Under the pieces are notes generated by a model. That model searched no databases and was not told where the DNA came from. It saw nothing but the letters and a program-made list of their open reading frames with translations. Source: Dactylococcopsis salina PCC 8305 (GTDB lineage Bacteria; Cyanobacteriota; Cyanobacteriia; Cyanobacteriales; Rubidibacteraceae). Taken from it: a stretch of DNA of 64,000 nt. Made by a program: the position numbers and the translations under genes. The stretch's first letter is position 1; each line of letters begins with the position of its first letter. Location: NCBI RefSeq assembly GCF_000317615.1, contig NC_019780.1, positions 1,509,840 through 1,573,839 on the forward strand, written 5' to 3'. Positions 25,806 through 36,013 of the stretch are shown piece after piece.

Positions 25806-27689
25806 ATGCAACAGGATAATAACTTAAAACTGACGCTTTTTAGTGGTAAAGGAGGAGTGGGAAAAACCACTGTTTCTTGTAGTTTTGCGCGAAATTTGGC
25901 GCGATCGCATCCTCAAGATCGCATTTTATTACTTTCCACTGATCCAGCGCATTCAGTGGGAGACGTGCTAGATTTGCCTGTAGGAGAAACCGCCACCCCA
26001 TTAAGCGATCTTCCTAATCTCCAAGTTCGCGCCTTAAATGCGGTAACACTTCTCGGAGAATTTAAAGAACGCTACGGAGATACTCTCGAAGTGTTAGTGG
26101 AACGAGGAAGTTTTGTGGATGGGGAAGATTTAACTCCCGCTTGGGATTTGGGATGGCCCGGTTTAGATGAGTTAATGGGCGTTTTGGAGATTCAACGGCT
26201 GTTTAATGAAGATGAAGTCGATCGCATCGTCGTCGATATGGCGCCGAGTGGTCACAGTCTCCATTTATTCGAGATGATGGACTTTTTAGATAACTTTCTC
26301 GGTGGGTTAGAGGGGTTTCAAGAAAAACATCGCGTGATGGTGAGAAGTTTGTCTCGCAACTACACACCTGATGAGACAGACGAGTTTTTAGACAAAATGC
26401 GGGATGATCTCGCCAGAGGTCGATCGATGCTGCAAGATGAGCAAAAAACCGCTTGCATTGTGGGCGCGATCGCACAGCCCATGAGTTGGTTAGAAACCCA
26501 AGACTTTATAACCTCACTTCAAGCGCTTAAAATTCCCTGTGGCGGTGCTTTTGTCAATCGAATCATCCCCAACGACAGCAACTCCCCAGCAACGCTCGAT
26601 CGATTTTATGAACAACAGCAACTTCTCACGCAATTTCGCGATCTCCTGCAACCGTTACCCTTGTATGGCGTACCCGAACAAGATTCTGATCCCGTCGGAG
26701 GAGCGTCTTTAGATGAACTTTTCCCCAAAATTCAACCCGTAGAAGAGATTACACTGATTGAACAACCCGAAACCATTTCCTTCCCAGAAGCAATCCCACC
26801 TGGACTTCCCGACTGGATCGAAGAAAACTCACAACTGCTTTTAATTGGGGGGAAAGGGGGTGTCGGAAAAACCACTACCGCAGCCAGTATCGGTTGGGGA
26901 ATGGCGCAACGTCACCCCGACAAAAAAATCCGTTTAATGTCCATTGATCCTGCTCATTCTTTAGCCGATGCTTTAGACGCTCCCCTCGGACATGATCCCG
27001 TTGCTGTCACCGACAATTTGAGCGCCCAAGAAATTGATTCCGACTTGCTTTTAGATCAGTTTCGGGAAGACTATCTCTGGGAATTAGCAGAAATGATGAG
27101 TGGGGGAAACGGCGACACTGAAGGGTTACAGCTTGCTTATGGGCCCGAATCGTGGCGACAAATGGTTTCGCAAGGACTGCCTGGGGTAGATGAAATGTTA
27201 GCGTTGTTAACGGTTGTGGACTTGTTAGAAGCAGGGGAACAAGATTTAATTATTGTTGATACCGCCCCCACTGGTCATCTGTTACGCTTTTTAGAAATGC
27301 CAACCGCCTTAACCGACTGGTTGAGTTGGATATTTAAGCTGTGGATGAAGTATCAAGCCGTTGCTGGTCACATGGAATTGGTGACGCGGTTACGTCAGCT
27401 AAGAAAACGAGTGGTTAACACTCATAAAAAGTTACAGGATGCGGATTATACTGAGTTTATCGGGGTGTTACAAAATCAGAGCGCGATCGTCGCAGAAACG
27501 CAACGGATGACGGAAGCATTGGAGGAACAAGGGATTTCTCAACGATATATTATCCACAATCGTTATCATCCCCATCAAGAAATTGATGTCAATCGGTTTC
27601 CGAATCAAACCGTAGTGCGGCTTCCTCTTTTACCTCGATCGATTCCCGCTTTAGAACGAATTGAAGGAGCGGCAAAACTCTTGTTTTAA
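25806..27689 (+). CDS. Two-domain ArsA/GET3 family ATPase
   Basis: About 628 residues with two tandem ArsA/TRC40 ATPase halves. P-loops: FSGKGGVGKTTVS near residue 13 and IGGKGGVGKTTTA near residue 347, both with the deviant Walker A Lys. Each half keeps the switch I type motif TDPAHSVGD / IDPAHSLADALD and a switch II Asp (VVDMAPSGH, IVDTAPTGH). The family includes arsenite pump ATPases and tail-anchored protein chaperones; no arsB or arsR is nearby, so an arsenic role is not supported. The ATG at 25806 starts at the P-loop domain; the frame is open back to 25698 through repeat-like DNA. Photolyase follows after 18 bp. Confidence 0.85.
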   Translation: MQQDNNLKLTLFSGKGGVGKTTVSCSFARNLARSHPQDRILLLSTDPAHSVGDVLDLPVGETATPLSDLPNLQVRALNAVTLLGEFKERYGDTLEVLVERGSFVDGEDLTPAWDLGWPGLDELMGVLEIQRLFNEDEVDRIVVDMAPSGHSLHLFEMMDFLDNFLGGLEGFQEKHRVMVRSLSRNYTPDETDEFLDKMRDDLARGRSMLQDEQKTACIVGAIAQPMSWLETQDFITSLQALKIPCGGAFVNRIIPNDSNSPATLDRFYEQQQLLTQFRDLLQPLPLYGVPEQDSDPVGGASLDELFPKIQPVEEITLIEQPETISFPEAIPPGLPDWIEENSQLLLIGGKGGVGKTTTAASIGWGMAQRHPDKKIRLMSIDPAHSLADALDAPLGHDPVAVTDNLSAQEIDSDLLLDQFREDYLWELAEMMSGGNGDTEGLQLAYGPESWRQMVSQGLPGVDEMLALLTVVDLLEAGEQDLIIVDTAPTGHLLRFLEMPTALTDWLSWIFKLWMKYQAVAGHMELVTRLRQLRKRVVNTHKKLQDADYTEFIGVLQNQSAIVAETQRMTEALEEQGISQRYIIHNRYHPHQEIDVNRFPNQTVVRLPLLPRSIPALERIEGAAKLLF

Positions 27690-27707
27690 TGTAATGAAAG
27701 GGGATTA

Positions 27708-29138
27708 ATGGAATTAGTTTTATTTTGGCATCGGCGCGACTTACGGCTTAAGGATAACATAGGACTCTTTCAAGCCCATCAAAAAACAGCGAAAGTGTTA
27801 GGAGTCTTTTGTTTTGATCCGCAACTCTTAAAAAAAGATCAGGTTGCACCCGCAAGGATAAAATATCTGTTGGGATGTTTGCAGGAACTTCAGGAAAATT
27901 ATCGCCGCGTGGGAAGCGATTTATTGATTTTGAACGCTGATCCTGTGACTGCGATTTCTAATCTGGCTCAAACCCTTAACGCCACAGGAGTATTCTGGAA
28001 TCAAGATATTGAACCCTATTCCAGAAAGCGCGATCGAGCAGTACAATCGGCTTTAGAAGAACAAGGAATTACCGTCCAAACCTTTTGGGATCAACTGCTT
28101 CATTCCCCAGGAGACATTTTAACCAAAAGCGATGAACCCTATAAAGTTTATACTCCCTTTTGGAAAAACTGGCAAAAACAGGACAAAGCAACACCAACAG
28201 GAGAAATCAAAAGTCTAGACGGGTTAACCTCAGAAGAACACCGCAAAGCTGATACTGTTGGCGTGATTCCCTTGCCGAAACTGAACGATTTGGGATTTAG
28301 TTGGGAAAACGAACTTCCCTTAACCCCAGGGGAAAGCGCCGCCAGAGACAGATTACAATGGTTTTGCGATCGCGCCATTCTTGACTACGATCAAAATCGC
28401 AATTATCCCGCGATCGAGGGTACATCTATTTTAAGCGCCGCCCTAAAATTCGGTGCAATTGGCATCCGTGAAGTGTGGGAAGCCACCAACCAAGCTGAAG
28501 AAAACACCCGTAGCGACGAAGCCAGAGACAACATCAACGCTTGGCGACAAGAACTAGCATGGCGAGAATTTTATCAACACGCCCTTTATTTCTTCCCAGA
28601 ATTAGCAAAGGGACCCTATCGCGAGCAATTTAAATCGTTTCCTTGGGAGAATAATCAAGACCACTTTGAGGCGTGGTGTAACGGAGAAACAGGCTATCCC
28701 ATTGTCGATGCTGCCATGCGCCAACTCAATACAACAGGCTGGATGCACAACCGTTGTCGAATGATTGTAGCAAGTTTCCTCACCAAAGACCTAATCATCA
28801 ATTGGCAATGGGGAGAAGCCTATTTCATGCAAACCCTATTTGATGGGGATTTAGCCGCCAATAACGGCGGTTGGCAATGGAGCGCATCCAGTGGAATGGA
28901 CCCCAAACCCCTACGCATTTTTAACCCCGCTTCCCAGGCGCAAAAATTCGATCCTGATGGCGAGTATATTCGTTACTGGTTACCAGAATTAAATTCCATA
29001 GACACAGGAAACTTACTCACAGGTAATATTTCGCCACTGGAAAGAGAAGGTTTAGGTTACACAGCCCCGATCATTGATCATAAACAACAGCAACGAAAAT
29101 TCAAGCAACTTTATCAGCAACAAAAAGACAATCTGTAA
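27708..29138 (+). CDS. phrA: CPD photolyase (cryptochrome/photolyase family)
   Basis: Light-driven repair enzyme for cyclobutane pyrimidine dimers, 476 residues. The N-terminal alpha/beta domain ([16 protein letters not shown]) binds the antenna chromophore, probably 8-HDF in cyanobacteria. The C-terminal FAD domain has the signature [20 protein letters not shown] (about residues 345-364), WQWGE, and [13 protein letters not shown] typical of class I CPD photolyases. RELAWREF (here [13 protein letters not shown]) lines the FAD site. It lies 18 bp after the ArsA-like gene, so the two may share a transcript. A REP unit follows its stop. Confidence 0.92.
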   Translation: MELVLFWHRRDLRLKDNIGLFQAHQKTAKVLGVFCFDPQLLKKDQVAPARIKYLLGCLQELQENYRRVGSDLLILNADPVTAISNLAQTLNATGVFWNQDIEPYSRKRDRAVQSALEEQGITVQTFWDQLLHSPGDILTKSDEPYKVYTPFWKNWQKQDKATPTGEIKSLDGLTSEEHRKADTVGVIPLPKLNDLGFSWENELPLTPGESAARDRLQWFCDRAILDYDQNRNYPAIEGTSILSAALKFGAIGIREVWEATNQAEENTRSDEARDNINAWRQELAWREFYQHALYFFPELAKGPYREQFKSFPWENNQDHFEAWCNGETGYPIVDAAMRQLNTTGWMHNRCRMIVASFLTKDLIINWQWGEAYFMQTLFDGDLAANNGGWQWSASSGMDPKPLRIFNPASQAQKFDPDGEYIRYWLPELNSIDTGNLLTGNISPLEREGLGYTAPIIDHKQQQRKFKQLYQQQKDNL

Positions 29139-29225
29139 AAAATTTGTAGGTTGGGTGAAGGTAACGTAACCCAACACCGCCAAGTAGCCAAGTCAGGTGG
29201 GCAAGGCAAACCCTACAATGAGAAC
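29139..29225. repeat. Two REP units after photolyase
   Basis: A GTAGGTTGGGTGAAGGTAAC...CCCAAC unit at 29145-29176 and a GTGGGCAAGGCAAACCCTAC unit at 29197-29217. The region to 29341 holds AT-rich sequence, probably the porin promoter. Confidence 0.7.
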
Positions 29226-29359
29226 TAGATTAAAATCAGATTAAATTTTCATTAAAAATGTAACTTCACTCACAATGTGATCAATTAGACCAATATAGAA
29301 TGAACTAAGGCAAAATCGAACGATTATCTGTCTTTTTAATTGTGAGAGGAGTTGAAATT

Positions 29360-31006
29360 GTGAATATATCTTGGAGAAAACTTTTAATGGTCGCTCCCTC
29401 TGTGTTGGGAGTGTTTGCAATGGCACAAACCACCTTAGCGGATGAAACCGAATCCCAGAGCGAAATTTTAGATCAAGTAGAAACCTACCACAACGGTGGA
29501 GCAAGTTTAGATCAAGTGAATAGCGTCTTCCAGCTACGAGACGTTTCCCCAGGAGACTGGGCTTTTGAAGCACTGCGAAATTTAGTCGAACGTTACGGTT
29601 GTATTGCAGGTTATCCCGATGGAACATTTCGCGGAAATCGAGCGCTGACTCGTTACGAATTTGCTGCGGGTTTAAATGCTTGTTTACAACAAATTGAGCG
29701 TCTAATTGCTGCGAATACAGGGGGTAGTGGTGATGTTAATCAAGGGGACTTAGCAACCCTCCAACGCTTGACTCAAGAATTTGAAGCAGAACTTGCCACA
29801 CTGGGAACAAGAGTTGATAACTTAGAAGGTCGTGTTGGCTTCTTAGAAGATAATCAGTTTTCCACCACCACTAAACTTAACGGAAGTGTTGTGTTTGACT
29901 TAGCCGTCGCAGGCGGTGATCAAAAAGCAGTTGGTGGACAAGCTATCTTTTCGCCACCTGGGGTTAATTTCGATAATGATAACGATGATGTCGAGGAAGG
30001 GATACACTTCACTAACCGAGTGCGTATCAACCTAGACAGCAGTTTCACAGGACGAGATCGTTTACGAACACGGTTAGAAACTGCTAATAATATTACTCTC
30101 GGAGGTGCAACTGGGGCCAGTGCAACTGCTCGTAACCTTGGCGCTGGTGGCGGTGGTATTCGTCTTGACCAACTCATGTATAGTTTTCCCGTTGGGGATA
30201 ATATAATTGCTCATGTAGGAGCAACTGGTGTTTTGGTGGATGATATCTTTGACGCTGGTTCTACTGCTTCCTTTGCTTATGGGTCTATTAACCTTTTTAC
30301 TGCCTATAATAATCTGATTTACGATGTCAGTTCTTCTGACAGTGCAGGTTTTGGCGCAAATATTGTACTCAATGACCTGATACAACTGGATTTAGGTTAC
30401 TTTACGGGGAGTGGCGCAACTGATCCCGATGAAGGGCTGTTTGGAGGAAATTATTCTGCTGGAGCGCAATTGGGCTTTGATTTTGGCGAAGTTGATCTTT
30501 CCTTAGCTTATCTCCGCAGTTATCAAGTGGGAGGAAATCTTTCTGGCTTTGTAGGTAGTCCTGCGGCTGCGACTCCTTTTCCTGATGACAATGGTAATAA
30601 TCTCGCTAATTCGGCAGATCATTTTGGCGTTCATGCCAACTGGCGTGTTAGTCAGCGTTTTAGTGTCGGAGGATATTTTGGTTTAGTGGATGCTCAAACT
30701 GAAGTGGAACCTCAAGCAAGTGCGGAAATAGTCAACTGGTTAGTAAATACCTCTTTCCCCGATTTAGGAAAAGAAGGAAGCGTTCTCATCTTAGCGTTTG
30801 GTCAACCGCCTAAACTTACTGATTCTGGTGGCGATGCTGAAGCAACAGACCCAGATACTGGATATTTGTTAAATTTGGAGTATCAATATCCCATTAATAA
30901 CAATATCAGCATTGTTCCTGGGGGTTATGTTTTATTTAACCCTGACCACAATGATAATAATGATACGATTTATGTCGGTCGTCTGCGGACATTGTTTAGT
31001 TTCTAA
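29360..31006 (+). CDS. SLH-domain outer membrane porin (iron uptake porin type)
   Basis: A 548-residue exported protein. The signal peptide is WRKLLMVAPSVLGVFAMAQTTLA. Next comes an S-layer homology domain at about 45-105 (VSPGDWAFEALRNLVERYGC...YPDGTFRGNRALTRYEFAAGLNACL), which anchors to the cell wall, and a coiled coil at about 125-160 (LATLQRLTQEFEAELATLGTRVDNLEGR). The rest is a beta-barrel ending in the C-terminal Phe (LRTLFSF) expected for BAM insertion. This is the Slr1841/Slr1908-type cyanobacterial porin family, tied to ion and iron uptake. The GTG at 29360 is chosen because GAGAGGAG lies eight bases upstream. Confidence 0.88.
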   Translation: MNISWRKLLMVAPSVLGVFAMAQTTLADETESQSEILDQVETYHNGGASLDQVNSVFQLRDVSPGDWAFEALRNLVERYGCIAGYPDGTFRGNRALTRYEFAAGLNACLQQIERLIAANTGGSGDVNQGDLATLQRLTQEFEAELATLGTRVDNLEGRVGFLEDNQFSTTTKLNGSVVFDLAVAGGDQKAVGGQAIFSPPGVNFDNDNDDVEEGIHFTNRVRINLDSSFTGRDRLRTRLETANNITLGGATGASATARNLGAGGGGIRLDQLMYSFPVGDNIIAHVGATGVLVDDIFDAGSTASFAYGSINLFTAYNNLIYDVSSSDSAGFGANIVLNDLIQLDLGYFTGSGATDPDEGLFGGNYSAGAQLGFDFGEVDLSLAYLRSYQVGGNLSGFVGSPAAATPFPDDNGNNLANSADHFGVHANWRVSQRFSVGGYFGLVDAQTEVEPQASAEIVNWLVNTSFPDLGKEGSVLILAFGQPPKLTDSGGDAEATDPDTGYLLNLEYQYPINNNISIVPGGYVLFNPDHNDNNDTIYVGRLRTLFSF

Positions 31007-31078
31007 TTCCTTTTAATTGTAGGTTCGGTGTTTAGTATGACAGCCAAAGTTGGGTTTCGTGACTTCCGCCCAACCTAC

Positions 31079-31765
31079 ATTTTACAGTGACCAGTGATCA
31101 GTGATCAGTAAGCAGTGAATTAATAATCGATCAATCTTTCACTTTTATAGCAATCCCAAATCATTTGTAAAAAATTGATTAATGAAAGCCCCCAGTATTG
31201 GGGGTTTGGGGGCAAAACAATTTACGAATTACCTAGTACTGCTATATTAATTAAGTTTGAGAACTACTGGTAACTGGTAACTGCTGAACTGGTCACTGAT
31301 TGATGTTGGGTTTCGTGACCTTCACCCAACCTACATTTTACAGTGACCAGTGATCAGTGATCAGTAAGCAGTGAATTAATAATCGATCAATCTTTCACTT
31401 TTATAGCAATCCCAAATCATTTGTAAAAAATTGATTAATGAAAGCCCCCAGTATTGGGGGTTTGGGGGCAAAACAATTTACGAATTACCTAGTATTGCTA
31501 TATTAATTAAGTTTGAGAACTACTGGTAACTGGTAACTGCTGAACTGGTCACTGATTGATGTTGGGTTTCGTGACCTTCACCCAACCTACATTTTACAGT
31601 GACCAGTGATCAGTGATCAGTAAGCAGTGAATTAATAATCGATCAATCTTTCACTTTTATAGCAATCCCAAATCATTTGTAAAAAATTGATTAATGAAAG
31701 CCCCCAGTATTGGGGGTTTGGGGGCAAAACAATTTACGAATTACCTAGTATTGCTATATTAATTA
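31079..31765. repeat. 256-bp direct repeat, three copies (third split by the IS)
   Basis: Units begin at 31079, 31335 and 31591 (exact 256-bp steps). Each contains TTTTACAGTGACCAGTGATC, the small MITE-like element (31146-31246 and its shifts), CTGGTAACTGGTAACTG and the REP unit GTTGGGTTTCGTGACCTTCA. The third copy stops at 31765 and resumes at 33429 on the other side of the IS, with the rest of the unit running to about 33513. Copies differ by only a few bases (for example TACTGC against TATTGC), so the expansion is recent. Confidence 0.92.
31146..31246. mobile_element. Small MITE with TATAGCARTCC ends (also 31402-31502, 31658-31758)
   Basis: A 101-bp element with inverted ends TATAGCAATCC and TATAGCAGTAC, and a central hairpin GCCCCCAGTATTGGGGGTTT. 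A diverged, inverted copy of 119 bp lies at 54260-54378, whose ends TATAGCAATCCTAAAT and TATAGCAGTCCTATTT pair well. Non-coding. The TATA ends suggest a TA-targeting (Tc1/IS630-like) mobiliser, but none is in the window. Confidence 0.65.
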
Positions 31766-33428
31766 GGGTCTGCTGAAAAAGTACGCGATCGCTACCCCCT
31801 AAGCCAGCGCTTGAAAAGAACACTGCCTAAACATTAGATTTGCTTATGTTTAAGCCACTTAGAATAACGAGTAGTAATTAATAAGTCTAGTTTTCCTAAA
31901 AAAAGACAAAAAAGAAGATAATACCCCCTTGAAAATAAGGTGTTTAAATTCATTACTAGAAAGGAGATAGCAATTGCTGTTTCTGAAGTATTTGAAAGTT
32001 TTGTCATGATTAAATTTAAGCCTTCTCTTCTTTTTCCCTGACCAAATTTCCCTTCGATTTCATTTCTAATTCTTGCATCTAATTGGGCTTGTTTTTTTTC
32101 TTCTAAACTAACTGATTTCTTCGGGCGCCCCAAAGGAGGGCCACTGATTCTAATTCCTCTCTCTTTACACCACGCACGGTTTTCTCGACTTCGATAAATT
32201 TGATCGACATGAACCGATTCTGGATAATGCCCCGTATAATTTCTAAACGCTTCGACTTGTGCTTTCAAATCTTTTGATTCATTAAAGTTATCCCAACTTA
32301 AGTGGTCTAAAAACACAAAACCATCATAATAACTAGCAGAGATTTTTGCCCCGAATTCTGTATTTTGTCTAGCCTTTCCCCTTACTATTGGACGAAGATA
32401 CGGCTGAGTTAAACTCACAATCCTATCTTCAATACTGTTCTTTTTGTTATCAAACATCCCAAGTTGTTGACGGTAAATTTCTTGAACGACTAATAACAGT
32501 TGATAGTCTCTTCTTTTTAAAACAGTAAGCTCGGCTCCTAAGTTTACTAATTCATCAATATGCTTCAAGTTTCTTTTTAAATATTGTAACTGCTTTTTGA
32601 TAGCTTGAGTGCGCTTTTTTCGGGAAGGTTTTTTTTGCTTAGCAATCGCTAAATAATCCTTTCTTGCTTTTTTTCGATAAGTTCTTGGTTTGGCTTTTAA
32701 CTTTCCTTTCTGTGTTTTATAAAGTTTATCAATAACTTTTTCTGTGTGCTTTCTCGCTTCATTTAATAATCCTAAATCCGTCGGATACTTAATATCAGAA
32801 GGCGTACAAGTAGCATCGAGCATTAATTTTCCTTTATTTTTTACAGATTCACTTTCTTCTTTTTTTTTTTCTTCTTGCGGAATATTTTCCTCTTTCTCTT
32901 GTTGAACTTCAACCACTCGGCGATTAATTTCATTAATTAGTTTCGGTGTGATTCTTTTTCTAAAATGAACCAACATTGAAGAATCAAAACTCGGTTCATT
33001 TTGATAAGAATTTAAGCCGATAAAGTATTGTAAATAAGGATTTTCTCGAATTTGCTCAACCGTTTCGCGGTCGCTAATACCTAACTTTTCTTTGATAATT
33101 AAAGCTCACTTAGCCATTCTAAATTCTTTGGCTGGTGCTCCTTGATCGGGATCAAAATACTTTTCATATTCTTGTTCAAATTCTTCCCAGGGAATCATGT
33201 CAGCTAAAATGATCCACCGATTGGTACTTGACAATTGTCCCTGAAAGGGTAGTGAAAAGTCTTCTGGGGGAGTGGGTTCAGATTGTATTTTTCGATACAT
33301 TTCAGGGAATTACCAATGTTCATGCAAGGGTTTTGCTCGATTTTACCCCATTTTCTTGCAGAAGAGTCGGTTCCCAAGGAGATCAAACCCTTACAGGCGA
33401 AGGCGATCGCGCCTTTTTCAGCAAGCCC
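31766..33428 (-). mobile_element. IS5-type insertion sequence, 6-bp TSD TAATTA
   Basis: A 1663-bp element with inverted ends GGGTCTGCTGAAAAAG and CTTTTTCAGCAAGCCC, both followed inward by GCGATCGC. The target duplication TAATTA is at 31760-31765 and 33429-33434, inside the third copy of the 256-bp repeat, and the uninterrupted sequence of copies 1 and 2 (TATTAATTAAGTTTG) confirms the junctions. It encodes one transposase, inactivated by a stop codon. Family assignment rests on the DDE pattern of the transposase. Confidence 0.88.
31834..33300 (-). pseudogene. IS5/IS1182-type transposase with a premature stop
   Basis: The 488-codon frame is intact except for a TGA at 33106-33108: ...APAKEFRMAK, stop, ALIIKEKLGISDRETVEQI... 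The frame on both sides is the same, so a single nonsense mutation explains it. DDE residues: Asp in KLMLDATCTPSDI, Asp in VHVDQIYRSREN, Glu in RNEIEGKFGQGKR. The middle is a long Lys/Arg-rich helical insert. The downstream part (380 residues from ATG 32976) could in principle be translated alone but lacks the N-terminal DNA-binding part. Confidence 0.88.
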
Positions 33429-33485
33429 TAATTAAGTTTGAGAACTACTGGTAACTGGTAACTGCTGAACTGGTCACTGATTGAT

Positions 33486-33553
33486 GTTGGGTTTCGTGAC
33501 CTTCACCCAACCTACAAGCGGTTGGGTTTCGTGACCTCCACCCAACCTACGAA
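33486..33553. repeat. Two REP units right of the IS
   Basis: GTTGGGTTTCGTGACCTTCA with CCCAACCTAC (33487-33513, the end of the third 256-bp unit) and a second copy 6 bp later (33519-33550) with GACCTCCACCCAACCTAC. The second is not part of the 256-bp unit. Confidence 0.7.
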
Positions 33554-33558
33554 TAGAA

Positions 33559-34350
<792 letters not shown>

Positions 34351-34460
34351 CTATTTACATCCTCACCATTCTTTATTCCTTGAGTCTCTATTGTAAAGAA
34401 TGGTTAAAAAACTTAACACTCTGTAAAATAGTAACAACACAAAAAAAAGGAGCATCGCTT

Positions 34461-35888
34461 ATGACACAATCTAGCGCGATCGTGCTGACGTTTTGCCTGT
34501 TTTTGTTGCTATTTGTTGCAGTCGGGATTTATTCCTCAAGATATCAGCAACGAACCACCACTGATTACTTGTTAGCGAGTCGTAACGTTAACCCCTGGTT
34601 TACCGCCCTTTCTGCGTTGGCAACTGGACAAAGTGCTTTCTTATTTACAGGACAAGTAGGGTATGCTTATACAACAGGCATTTCTGCGATTTGGTTGCTG
34701 ATTGGTTGGGCGATCGGAGATTATATGGCGTGGTGGTTTGTGTTCAAAAGACTGCGAGAAGTGTCAGAACAAGACAACGCAGAAACGGTTTCCGCGGTTC
34801 TCGGTCAAGGCAAATTACGCATCATTGCCTCCTTGTCAGCATTAATTACAGTGATTTTTCTAGGCACTTATGCGGCGGCGCAATTAGTGGCGAGTAGTAA
34901 AGCACTCAACGCGGTTTTTGGATGGAATTATCAGTTTGGGATTATTATCGGTGCAGTGATTGTGGTGCTGTATTGCTTTTCTGGGGGGATTCGAGCCTCA
35001 ATTTGGACGGATGCCGTGCAGTCGATGGTGATGCTCGGTTCGTTACTTATTCTATTTACAATTGCCATTGGGGAGTGTCAAGGATTTAACGGACTCTGGA
35101 CTCAACTTAGCGCGATCGACCCTGATCTAACTCGTTTTAACCCGACCCGTTTACAATGGGGATTCCTGCCTTTCTTTATCGGCTGGATTGTTGCGGGATT
35201 TGGAGCAGTAGGTCAACCTCATATCATGGTGCGGGCAATGGCAATTAACTCTCCTCATAATCTGACCTTAGCACGTAATGTCAAAGTCATCGTTGGTTTA
35301 GTCACCTCTTGCACTGCCATCACCATTGGTTTAGCCGCACGAGTGTTAACGCCAGATTTAGTTGCCAACAGCGACCCAGAATTGGCACTTCCCTATTTAG
35401 CCTTAGACTTGTTACCTGCCGTTTTGGTGGGGTTAATGTTAGCGGGACTATTTTCAGCGACCGTTTCCACTGCTGACTCCCAAATTTTATCTTGTTCGGC
35501 GGCGCTATCCCAAGACCTACTTCCTCAAACCAATCAATCCTATAAACTCGCCAAACTCGCCACCCTCACTGTAACCGCGATCGTGCTGATGATTGCCCTT
35601 TCTGGTAGTAATAGCGTTTTTACCCTCGTCACCTTTGCTTGGTCAGCACTTGCTTCGAGTTTAGGACCGGTAGCAATGGTACGAATCTTTGAACGTCCCT
35701 TAAACTCGATCGTTGCTGTCACCATGATGGTTACAGGTCTGACAACTGCTTTAATCTGGGATCAAATGGGTCTATCTAGTGCCTTATACGAAGCCTTACC
35801 TGGGATGGCAATGGGATTGATCGTTTATGGGATTTGGTGGGGCTTATTCGCCTCAAAAACTAAGGCCGAAGAAACCGACATCTCTTGA
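34461..35888 (+). CDS. Sodium:solute symporter (SSF family)
   Basis: A 475-residue membrane protein with 12-13 predicted helices. SSF marks are TDYLLASRNVNPWFTALSALATGQSAF near residue 35, the GRLREVSEQDNAETV-like loop after helix 3, GFGAVGQPHIMVRAMAI in the centre, and LAGLFSATVSTADSQILSCSAAL, which holds the Na2-site Ser/Thr residues. The subfamily is closest in look to PutP-type proline carriers; in a halotolerant cell this could serve proline or compatible-solute uptake, which is inference. AAAAGGAG precedes ATG 34461; the ORF extension to 34380 is leader. Confidence 0.87.
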   Translation: MTQSSAIVLTFCLFLLLFVAVGIYSSRYQQRTTTDYLLASRNVNPWFTALSALATGQSAFLFTGQVGYAYTTGISAIWLLIGWAIGDYMAWWFVFKRLREVSEQDNAETVSAVLGQGKLRIIASLSALITVIFLGTYAAAQLVASSKALNAVFGWNYQFGIIIGAVIVVLYCFSGGIRASIWTDAVQSMVMLGSLLILFTIAIGECQGFNGLWTQLSAIDPDLTRFNPTRLQWGFLPFFIGWIVAGFGAVGQPHIMVRAMAINSPHNLTLARNVKVIVGLVTSCTAITIGLAARVLTPDLVANSDPELALPYLALDLLPAVLVGLMLAGLFSATVSTADSQILSCSAALSQDLLPQTNQSYKLAKLATLTVTAIVLMIALSGSNSVFTLVTFAWSALASSLGPVAMVRIFERPLNSIVAVTMMVTGLTTALIWDQMGLSSALYEALPGMAMGLIVYGIWWGLFASKTKAEETDIS

Positions 35889-36013
35889 TTGATCCATTGG
35901 AGGATTTTTTTCAGTAATTCTTGATTATTTCCTCCTATTGAGAGAATATGAGATGATAGTCTTTATAATATGTAATAAAAGTAACCAAAATCTAAACAGT
36001 AAAAATAGATTAC

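Noticed and set aside
25806-27689. Arsenite efflux operon
   Set aside because: Only the ATPase is present; no arsB, arsR, arsC or arsD is near. GET3-type or other roles are equally possible.
35889-36013. Cobalamin riboswitch in front of metH
   Set aside because: The leader is only 125 bp, and no B12-box-like sequence (GCCACTG) is seen. The GGAGGA/TCCTCC inverted repeat at about 35900-35936 is a simple hairpin.
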